Shown piece after piece: positions 18,421 through 26,200 of a DNA stretch of 51,089 nt (the stretch's first letter is position 1; each line of letters starts with the position of its first letter). The position numbers were made by a program, and so were the translations under genes. A model generated the notes under the pieces. The model did not search any database. It saw only the letters and a list, made by a program, of their open reading frames with translations, and was not told the origin of the DNA. Source of the DNA: Tautonia rosea. GTDB lineage: Bacteria > Planctomycetota > Planctomycetia > Isosphaerales > Isosphaeraceae. The stretch lies in contig NZ_JABBYO010000025.1 in the NCBI RefSeq assembly GCF_012958305.1, forward strand, positions 1 to 51,089, given 5' to 3'.

Positions 18421-20037
18421 TCAGGCATCATCGTCCGCGAAGAGCGACGGCTGATCGGGAGGATTCTGCCCCTTGAGGCGGGCGTCAAGCGCCTCAAGGC
18501 AAAACCGTTCCAGGGCGTTCCGGGAGCGACGAAGCCCGGGATGTGCCGCCTTGACCTGGGCCTTGATCGTCTCTCGATCGGCCGAAGACAGGGCTTCCCA
18601 GCGAGCTTTGAGTTCGGCAATGCGAGCCACCTCGGCCGCCTCTTCTGCCCGAAGTCGCTCCTCAGCTTCGAGTTCCTCTTCTCGACGCCGTCGCTCCTCC
18701 TCGGCGACAGATGCTTCGGCGCGGGCGAGCTGCTCGGCATCGTCGGGGGGGATGTATCCTTCGGGAGCCTGATAATCGTCTCGGATCGAGGATACAAGAT
18801 ACCCTGCCGGGTTCTTGGCCAATCGCTTATCGTCCTGCCTCGCCATCCAGTCAAAAATGGCGACTTTCGAACGGATCATCTCCGGGGGGTATCGCTCAAC
18901 CAGTTCGACGGCAATCCGAGGGGTGACCCCCCGATCCGTCAGCACCGCCATTAGCTCCACGCGTTCCTCGGCGGTCGGCTCAATCGTCGATCGCCCCCGC
19001 GGACCTCGGAGAAAAACGATCTGCCAGGATCCTCGTGTCTTACGCAGGTAGCGGGCCTCCTCGCTCATCGGTTCCAGAAACCCTTGTTGCTCCAGCTCGG
19101 CAATCGCAGGACGCAGGCGGCGTTTTAATTCGGTCGGCTTGTACGATCGGCTCAGGCCTATGTGCTCGCAGGCAAACGTGCGCAGATCGAATTCAAGCCG
19201 TTCACATCGATAAAATCGCTTATCGAGGAATCTGAAAACGCGTTTTGTTGTCGGAAGTCTTAATTTTAAATAAAACTCAAGATCGATCTGTTTCAAATTT
19301 CCGCTTTGAAAACTTCGGAAAATCACCTCATTCCACTTAAAACTTGAGAGCGGAGGAGGGGCGTTTCCTCGTTTACCTCGCTTTTGAGTCCCCCCTCCCT
19401 GGGATGCCCCAACATTCCGGGAAGGACGACGACGTTCACGATCAAAAAGCGTAACATTATCCAACACGTGAAAGTTTTCATCAACCCAGCTTTTTTCTGT
19501 GTTATCCCACCATGCATTTTCATATGAGAGGACAATTCCCACCCAGCGATGCAGGGCCTCCTCGATCCTCCGGTAGCTCTGTCCCGTCTGAGGCCAGCCC
19601 AGCAGTTCAATCAATTCGTAGCGAGAAAAATTGACTTTTGGCTCGGTGAAGTTGTTCCATCGCTTGGTCAACTGGATGAGGCCAACGAGGATCTCGTCGT
19701 CCATCGACGTTGGCAATCCGTGTTTGGCTGTCCCCATGATGGTCAGTCGGCGCACGATGGGAGGTCCGTCGCGGCGATCGAGCCGGTCCTCGAACACCAG
19801 CGTGGTCTGGCCGTCGGGAACCCGATCCGCGAGCGAGGCGATCGGGAACTCGGCCAGGTTCAGCTCGTCCTTGAAGGCAGGCTCCGCCGCGTTCTCGTCG
19901 GTGGGAATCTGGTCGTCCAGATCGTCGAAAAGTGAGGCGTCTCGATCGGGCTTGTCCACGGCGGCGGTCCTGTTCCAGGGGCGTTCCGGGAGCCGAAAGT
20001 CCGGAACGGTCTCTTTCCGTCCCCGTGCAGAAATCAT
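18421..20037 (-). CDS. Plasmid replication initiator protein (RepA/RPA type)
   Basis: This 538-residue protein has the Replication initiator protein A pattern. KHGLPTSMDDEILVGLIQL (about 105-123) is followed by a winged-helix-like region with FSRYELIELLGW and SYRRIEEALHRW, and a second DNA-binding-type half (about 235-345, LKQIDLEFYLKLRLPTTKR). A KNPAGYL motif lies near 408, then an E/R-rich coiled coil (about 440-480). Rep proteins of this class bind iterons and open the origin. Eight iterons lie just upstream (20196-20781). The frame opens at a GTG (20091) that falls inside a perfect hairpin loop; I chose the ATG at 20037, though it has no strong ribosome site, and a GTG at 19959 has a modest one. 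Codons for about residues 230-280 are strikingly AT-rich for this genome. Confidence 0.88.
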   Translation of the reverse strand: MISARGRKETVPDFRLPERPWNRTAAVDKPDRDASLFDDLDDQIPTDENAAEPAFKDELNLAEFPIASLADRVPDGQTTLVFEDRLDRRDGPPIVRRLTIMGTAKHGLPTSMDDEILVGLIQLTKRWNNFTEPKVNFSRYELIELLGWPQTGQSYRRIEEALHRWVGIVLSYENAWWDNTEKSWVDENFHVLDNVTLFDRERRRPSRNVGASQGGGTQKRGKRGNAPPPLSSFKWNEVIFRSFQSGNLKQIDLEFYLKLRLPTTKRVFRFLDKRFYRCERLEFDLRTFACEHIGLSRSYKPTELKRRLRPAIAELEQQGFLEPMSEEARYLRKTRGSWQIVFLRGPRGRSTIEPTAEERVELMAVLTDRGVTPRIAVELVERYPPEMIRSKVAIFDWMARQDDKRLAKNPAGYLVSSIRDDYQAPEGYIPPDDAEQLARAEASVAEEERRRREEELEAEERLRAEEAAEVARIAELKARWEALSSADRETIKAQVKAAHPGLRRSRNALERFCLEALDARLKGQNPPDQPSLFADDDA

Positions 20038-20078
20038 GCAACAACAACGGGGAAATCTCCAAAGAATTGCTCTCCCCT

Positions 20079-20106
20079 CGCGCGCTCTCACGCACGCGAG
20101 CGCGCG
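20079..20106. promoter_or_regulatory. Inverted repeat at the rep start
   Basis: CGCGCGCTC (20079-20087) and GAGCGCGCG (20098-20106) form a perfect 9-base-pair stem with a 10-base loop, 42-69 bases upstream of the chosen rep ATG. In the rep message it would be a very stable leader hairpin; as DNA it could be an operator. Rep autoregulation through such inverted repeats is known for iteron plasmids. Confidence 0.55.
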
Positions 20107-20120
20107 TTGTTGTTGTTCTA

Positions 20121-20147
20121 AAACAAAAGTCTTAAAAACAAAAGTCT
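20121..20147. repeat. AT-rich 12-base direct repeat next to the origin
   Basis: AAACAAAAGTCT occurs at 20121-20132 and 20136-20147. The surrounding 20110-20180 is the most AT-rich stretch between rep and the iterons, which suits a DNA unwinding element. The role is inferred from position and composition. Confidence 0.55.
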
Positions 20148-20195
20148 AGGGAAACGTAAATCCTTATAAGAAAAGGGTTTACGGAACCAAAGTAT

Positions 20196-20781
20196 GCTCG
20201 GTTAATCGTTAGGTGCACGCCAAAGGGTGTCCGGTTAATCGGTAGGTGGACCGCAAAGTATGCTCGGTTAATCGGTAAAGGCGCCCAAAATTTTAAGAGG
20301 TTCAGGCGAATGGCGCCCAGAATCTTTTCTGGCGATCTGTTCTCTATGGGCGGTTAATCGTGAGTGCACGGGGGTCGTTGTGGAAAACATCTGAGCGGAT
20401 CATCAAGGGTGTCCGGTGAATCTGTAGCACAAGCGTTCACTGCTCGTGGAATCGTCGATCTACAACACCAGCCCTTTGGATCGAAGCAAGCCGATAGAGT
20501 CATGATCACATTCATGTTTGGCTGCATGGTCGGAGAGCGGAGGACCTGCTGGCGGAGGGTGTCCGGTGAATCTGTAGTACAGGCGTTCACAAACGGAAGG
20601 ATTCCGTGACGGTCAAGCAGGCGGCTGGTGCTCGGGAAGAGTCGGGGCTGCACCGACCGGAATCCGCACCGTGGGCAACTTTCGGATGAGGGGCGAAGGG
20701 TGTCCGGTTAATCGGTAATAGACCTTTGGAATCCGAGCAACGCGGGGAAGGCCTTTAGGGTGTCCGGTTAATCGGTAGTGC
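20196..20781 (+). repeat. Iteron array, candidate replication origin (eight copies)
   Basis: Eight direct repeats of about 20-24 bases around the core CGGTTAATCGGTAG start at 20196, 20229, 20262, 20348, 20411, 20561, 20702 and 20762. Copies 2, 7 and 8 read GTCCGGTTAATCGGTA. Copies 1 and 3 have a GCTC prefix. Copy 4 is the most diverged. Copies 5 and 6 have a variant core (CGGTGAATCTGTAG) within a longer 35-base repeat. All point the same way. The array lies directly upstream of the minus-strand rep gene with an AT-rich stretch between, which is the classical layout of an iteron-controlled plasmid origin. No gene is supported within it. Confidence 0.88.
20406..20590 (+). repeat. 35-base direct repeat containing variant iterons 5 and 6
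   Basis: 20406-20440 and 20556-20590 match at 33 of 35 positions. The match runs from AGGGTGTCCGG to GCGTTCAC, so it extends about 10 bases beyond the iteron core. The two copies are 150 bases apart. The other iterons do not share this extension. Confidence 0.75.
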
Positions 20782-20853
20782 AGGGCAGTTCGAGTCCTGT
20801 TTCACTGACTTTCGGTCTGAATCGTCGCAACAATCGGCGAGGCAATGGCCGCG

Positions 20854-20894
20854 AGACGCTCCAGAATGCCCTCAGAGGCGATCCTGGAGCGTCT
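20854..20894. terminator. Strong hairpin downstream of the FHA gene, at the edge of the origin
   Basis: AGACGCTCCAG (20854-20864) and CTGGAGCGTCT (20884-20894) form a perfect 11-base-pair stem with a 19-base loop. It is flanked by a 12-base direct repeat, TTTCGGTCTGAA (20810-20821 and 20911-20922). It lies 72 bases after the stop of the minus-strand FHA gene and so may end that transcript before it enters the iterons. There is no T-run, so a Rho-independent role is uncertain. Confidence 0.5.
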
Positions 20895-20965
20895 GTCGAC
20901 GTTCTGGACGTTTCGGTCTGAAAGGCCGTCCTGGCGCGTTCTGAGAGCTTGGCGTTTCGACGGAA

Positions 20966-22282
20966 TCAGAGGCCGTCTCGTGCACGCAAGGGGGTTCCGA
21001 GCCGCGAGAGCAGGTCGCGCCACCCCGATCGTGATTCCTGTTCGACTTGCTCTTCCAGCTCACCGAGGCGATCGATCAGCCAGGAGGTCGCTCGCTCTGA
21101 GCCGGGAGCGAGCGAGGGGCGAGGGACGTCTCGAGGGGCCGATGCAGGGGGAGGCAAGACGTTCGAACGATCGGGAGCAGGAGGGAGCAACGGGGAGGGG
21201 TCGAGGCGTTCCCGAAGCTCGGCCCGGAGTTCAGCCACCTCGTGCTGAAGGCGGTCGAGTCGGTCGAGATGCTGCTCGAACAGGGCATTCTGTTCCTGGT
21301 AGAGCTGTCGGACGGCGGCCACCAGAGCATGCTGAAACTGGTCGTTGGTCCGGATCAAGTCGTCCTGGCCGTCTCGGACGGCCTGGAGTGCTCGCGTCAC
21401 GTCGTCGCTTTCCGGTTGATTGGAGAGTGCAGGGGACGCCAGAGACCGGTTTGAAGAGACGACGGGAGACGAAAGCCCTCGAGGCGCCGGTGGGGAGGCA
21501 AGGCCCGCTTGAGGTCCCGAAGGCAGTTGCACCAGAAACCGACGTCGGCCCAGACCCAGCTGATCCCCATCGCGCATCGCGACGACAAGAGGGGACGGCT
21601 CGCCATTGATCGTCAGACCAGACCCGGCGAGGTTGACGAGAAAGCTCCCCGAAGCCGACCGAACGAGGACGGCATGGACCCGGGCAACCATTTCCCCTTC
21701 GACTCGCAGAGCGCAGGCGCGGCTCCGTCCCAGAAACGACAGCTCCGAAAGCATCGAGGCTGCCTGATCGGGATCATCCTCGGGCCGCAGCACCAGCGGG
21801 GCAAAGGAATTGCCTGCAGCCAGCGGGTCGATCTCAGGTAGAACCAACGGGTGGCGGTTCCTCGCCGAGCCGGGTTCGAGCAGCTCGACACGGTGTCCGG
21901 CCAACTCCAGGCCACTTCCAGGCCGGAGCCAGGAGGCTCGGGAACCGGGTGCCGCATCATCGAACCGCGTTCCCGTCCGGGAAACTAGATCAACCGCGAA
22001 GACCCCGTGAGCATTTCGGTGCAGGTAGACATGCCTGAGGCTCGCGTCCCGGCTCAAGACCGGAATGTCAGCCGTCGAGGCTCGTCCAATCAGGGCAAAC
22101 GGACGGTTGATAATCGCAATGGTTCCCTGGCCATCGGGTCCTATCAGTCGCAGGCGGAGCCCTCCCGTAGCCCAGAGCGTGGACTGCAGGGCCGGGATGT
22201 TTGAGCCAGCCGGTTCAGGGTGACCATCGGGACGAGTGATGAGGGTCCTCCCTCGCTCATCTTTGGAGGATTCAAGGGCCAA
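20966..22282 (-). CDS. Protein with two FHA domains and a coiled coil
   Basis: This protein of up to 438 residues has two forkhead-associated phosphothreonine-binding domains. One is at about 40-130, with IGRASTADIPVLSRDASLRH showing the Gly-Arg, Ser and His residues. The second is at about 180-265, with FLGRSRACAL, a later VHAVL and LNGE-like turns. A proline-rich linker, a coiled coil (about 305-365) and a second proline-rich stretch follow. FHA proteins read Ser/Thr-kinase signals; no such kinase is in this window. The frame opens at a TTG (22282) without a ribosome site, and no ATG lies before the first domain, so the start is uncertain; a GGGAGG near 22250 suggests a start further inside. 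It sits next to the replication origin, with a strong hairpin after its stop. Confidence 0.88.
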   Translation of the reverse strand: MALESSKDERGRTLITRPDGHPEPAGSNIPALQSTLWATGGLRLRLIGPDGQGTIAIINRPFALIGRASTADIPVLSRDASLRHVYLHRNAHGVFAVDLVSRTGTRFDDAAPGSRASWLRPGSGLELAGHRVELLEPGSARNRHPLVLPEIDPLAAGNSFAPLVLRPEDDPDQAASMLSELSFLGRSRACALRVEGEMVARVHAVLVRSASGSFLVNLAGSGLTINGEPSPLVVAMRDGDQLGLGRRRFLVQLPSGPQAGLASPPAPRGLSSPVVSSNRSLASPALSNQPESDDVTRALQAVRDGQDDLIRTNDQFQHALVAAVRQLYQEQNALFEQHLDRLDRLQHEVAELRAELRERLDPSPLLPPAPDRSNVLPPPASAPRDVPRPSLAPGSERATSWLIDRLGELEEQVEQESRSGWRDLLSRLGTPLRARDGL

Positions 22283-22710
22283 TCAGTGCCCACGACGCAG
22301 TGTAGCAATCGCTGTACCGAATGAAAGCATGTTAGGTGACGCTCATGGAACGGTGTCAAGTTCAAGTTAGTCTTGCCAAAATGGCATGAATAACCGGGCA
22401 GAGCCTCCAGGACGACGGCCGGATTGGTGTCATTATGGCAGTATTGTTCGGGAAACTCAAGACGAGAGCCGAACACAACCTGTTTCTGGTTATTGCTTTA
22501 GAGGAATATTTCTGCAATTGGTACGCTGGTTGCATCCCAAAGATGGATGCCATTCGGGCCGTGTGGGATCGAGTAGCAGTGGTTTCGTCTCACTGGCGAC
22601 CCGTATTGAGCCAGCGAGTGTTGTTTTCACGAGACGTCCGGGTTCCGGGGACCGTCCCCCGTGCGCGCTGGGCGTGTTCAAAACAAACAAAGGATCGGGG
22701 AGGGAGAACG
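22283..22710. other. Divergent intergenic region between FHA and Hsp20 genes
   Basis: No gene is supported, although the hsp20 frame is open back to 22435. I looked for a CIRCE element (TTAGCACTC/GAGTGCTAA) and did not find one. Confidence 0.45.
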
Positions 22711-23169
22711 ATGGCGATCGAACGTTGGGATCCGTTCCGCGAGATGGTGAGCCTCCGCGATGCGTTCAACTCGCTCTTGCAAGAGAGCTTTGTGAGGCCT
22801 GATAGCCTGCCCTCGGGAGGATCAGCCTTGGTGTTGCCTCTGGACATTTCGGAAACGCCAGAGGCCTTCGTGGTCCGAGCGTCCTTGCCTGGAATCAAGC
22901 CTGAAGACGTTCAGGTAACCATTCATGGCGATACCTTGACGATTCAGGCCGAGACGCAAACCGAGCAGGAGCAAGAGCAAGAAACGTGGCACCTCCGCGA
23001 GCGGCGGCACGGGACCTTCCGCCGGACGGTAACCCTCGCGGTCCCTGTCGACGCGGATCGCGCAACGGCTGAGCACGATCATGGAGTTTTGCGGCTCACG
23101 CTGCCGAAGGCCGAATCGGCTCGTCCCAAGCAAATCAAGGTGGGGCCGGCTGCCTCTCGGTCCTCCTGA
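22711..23169 (+). CDS. Hsp20 family small heat-shock protein
   Basis: This 152-residue ATP-independent chaperone starts with the typical MAIERWDPFREM N-terminus and has the alpha-crystallin domain (about 40-140), including DISETPEAFVVRASLPGIKPEDVQV and the closing GVLRLTLPK motif. It holds unfolding proteins in the cytoplasm under stress. The start is decided by GGGAGG six bases before the ATG; the frame upstream is not supported. It stands alone between the FHA gene and a large convergent surface-protein gene. The long central insert of alternating Gln/Glu (about 84-91) is slightly unusual. Confidence 0.97.
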   Translation: MAIERWDPFREMVSLRDAFNSLLQESFVRPDSLPSGGSALVLPLDISETPEAFVVRASLPGIKPEDVQVTIHGDTLTIQAETQTEQEQEQETWHLRERRHGTFRRTVTLAVPVDADRATAEHDHGVLRLTLPKAESARPKQIKVGPAASRSS

Positions 23170-23228
23170 GAGGGGACAACGCATTACCCCCCAACCATTT
23201 CACCGAGAACCAGCACTTTGGCATAAGC

Positions 23229-23279
23229 CCTGACCGATTGTCGGTGCTCCTCAAGGGAGCATTCGGACAATCGGCCAGG
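23229..23279. terminator. Long hairpin between convergent genes
   Basis: CCTGACCGATTGTC (23229-23242) pairs with GACAATCGGCCAGG (23266-23279) with one mismatch. Inside, GCTCC/GGAGC (23246-23260) pair around a 5-base loop. It lies between the stop of hsp20 and the stop of the minus-strand surface-protein gene and may serve both. A T-run is lacking on both sides. Confidence 0.55.
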
Positions 23280-23298
23280 GTTCTCAAGAACCGTGCCG

Positions 23299-26200
23299 TT
23301 ACCCTCTACGCTTGCGGAACCATGGGATCAGAGGTCGGCTCTTTGGAGCAGGATCTTCCCGGTTTGGCCGAATCGATTCACGGTTTCCGGTTGGTGGCGA
23401 AAGGGGTTGGTGACCCGGAACACTCTGAGGAGGAGTTTCTTCTGAAGGGGTTGTCGTTGTCCTCAAGGGAAAACCCGACAGGCCCCGACCACTGTTCCCG
23501 ACTGGAGGAGTCACGTCGGGGAGCATTCGGAGGCGAAAGGGTCTTGGCTGGGGCGGCGTCGGGGAATCGTTCGGATCGGTGGGTTCGTTCGGATCGGTCG
23601 GCGGATCGGTGGGTTCGTTCGGATCGGTGGGTTCGTTCGGATCGGTCGGCGGATCGGTGGGTTCATTCGGATCGGTGAGACGCTCCAAGACGGTGAATGG
23701 TTCGGGAGCAGGATCAATCAGGCCGCCATCATTGGTTGTCGAGATCAACCACGTCCCAACACCTTCCGGTGCCGGATCCGGGAAGAACTGAAACTGAGCC
23801 GAAGGCGTTTCAGCTGAGAGAACAACGGACGCGGGATCAAAGTGTCCCGGTCCATTGCTACTGGGAGTGATTGTGACCGGACTGACCGGAGGATCTCCCT
23901 GAAGCGAGACACTAAACGAGGTTGAGGACTCGCCCGCGAAACATTCGACCGGAGTCGGAACATCGAACCGATAACCGGATTGAGTGTCCGGAATCTCGAT
24001 GGTCACCACGTCCGATCCGATGGCCTCAAGACCCGAAACCGTGACCAGATCCATCCGATACTCGTAGGTCCCGGGCGAGGGACTGAGATCGACGATACTC
24101 GCGCTCTTGTGACCGACCAGCGGCTCAAACGGATCGTCTCCACCCGCAGGACGCCGCATCCAGCGAAGCGACCAGGGCTCCGGTCCTCCCGAACCATAAC
24201 CCGAAGTGGTCAGAATTGCCCCGCCCGGAATCTCCGCAACCGGGAGAATGGTTGGGGGTACCAATGCGACTCCTGGGTCAAAATGAAAGTTCGACTCATT
24301 CACAAGAAGAGTCCGATCTGCGAGCCAGTGACGCACCGTCATATTAGGAAGCATTTGATTGCCGTACCCGCGCCCATCCTCGGCGCGTTTGCTGCGTGCT
24401 GCCCCTTCATCACGCCAGTAGATGTGCTTGTTGATGTGGTCCGGCTGGTTCAAATTGACCATCACGTTACCGCGAACCGTGGTCGAGCTGCTGCTGTGCA
24501 GATCGATAAAGCGAAGGTGATTCCGTTCGATAAGCCCCCACTGGGGGCCGGTTTCAGTCTGATTGACGCTGCTGATCACCGTTTGCAAATTGTCGCCTGA
24601 GGAGTCGGTTACCACGAAATAACGAGTCTGGTGCCGCGGAGAGAACCAGGTTTTCGGCATTGGGTAAGGACTTTCCTGGCGATAGCAGTGCGAAACCTGA
24701 GAACGTTGCGATTGATTGAGTCGCACAAAGTGCTGAACCGGAAATGATTCCATTGCGCAGCGGGTCAGGCTGATCTCGAACCCTCCTTCGCTGTAAAGGG
24801 TGTAATCCGATGCAGACCCGAGATAAGACCGGTCCACAATCACACCGCGATCGCCATTCGTGACATGAAAGCACATGCCTCCTTCTCGAAGATCGAGGTC
24901 ATGAAAAAGGAGAGCGCGGTTACTTCCCCAGAATCGATATGCCGTTTTCGACCGGGTTGTCAGTTCGCGAGACGCAATCCCCGAAATCCGAAGGTCGAAG
25001 TTCCCTTCAAGACTGACGTGGCCGAGGTTGCCTTCGGGATTCGCAGGGGCCAGCAAAATCGGTTTCGCTGCGGCCGAATCACCGTAAGCGCCGAGCATCA
25101 CTGGACCTCTTCGGTAATTCAGGTCGAGCATGTTGCGAAACGGGAAACTATCTCCACGTCGCAAAAGAATCTGTGTGTATGGGCAATTAAATCGTTTAAT
25201 TGCCTCCGTGACGCTTTCTAATGGAGCGTCTGGAGACGTTCCCGGCCCGTTGTCGTTGCGATTCGGATGCGTTGATGAAACGTAATAGATCGTTCTGCTT
25301 GCCGGCCAGGGTTCGACTGTAATCGTGACCACTTTTCCGGCAAACAGGCACGTTTGCGGTTGCGCTGTTCCTTGCCGATTGTAGCGCGGGGTTAGTACGA
25401 CCAGATGGGCATCATACTCCCCTTCATGCTCGAAGACCTGAGAAACAAAAAATCCCGTTGCTCGTGCATACGCTTGACCGCTGGCGGGAGAGAGGAACGG
25501 GTCATGAAGTTCCTGAGTGTCTGAACGCACGAATCTCCAGAGATAATCGTAATCCTGAGCAGCCATGCGATCGACGTGGGGAAAGAGGGTGGCATCGAAC
25601 TGAACACCCAGCGGGCCAACCCCACGCGTCTGGCTTGGTCGCACCGAGAACTGAGCCGTCAGCCCGAAGATGGTTGGGTCGTCCAGCGCACTGCCGGTCA
25701 AATGCACGTGCTCGATCGACCCATGAGGCGCACCAAGCCGGTTCGAGATCCCGAGCACTCGCGACACCCCTGAGGATGGTCCCAGCAACTCAAGGGGAAT
25801 GGTTCCCGAACCGATCAACTCTCCATTGCGGAAAAACGAGACATCCGAACCGGATCGGCGAACGGTGAGCACCCAGCGTCGGTACTCCAGCGCAACCCCC
25901 GCGTCGGTTGTGAACTCGTCGGCGATCTGAGTGCATCCGGTCCCGAAAACGTGACCCGCCGAGACGGCCGAAACAAACGGAATTCCTCCGCCGAGACCTT
26001 CCCCCGACGACACCACACCTCGTTCCTTCAGAGGATGGTTGCCCGAAGCATCCACCGCCGTTCCGGACACCTCGTCGAAGTCATACCAGGCTGTCACACC
26101 GGATCTCAGGCTTTCTGGAAGCCCCGCAAACGACACTCCCGTCCCGTTTCCGTGAAGCGTCTCGACCTCGGCCGAGGACAGGGCCTGGCCTAACCAGATC

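Noticed and set aside
20196-20781. CRISPR array
   Set aside because: The repeats are short, imperfect and irregularly spaced, no cas genes are present, and the setting next to rep fits iterons.
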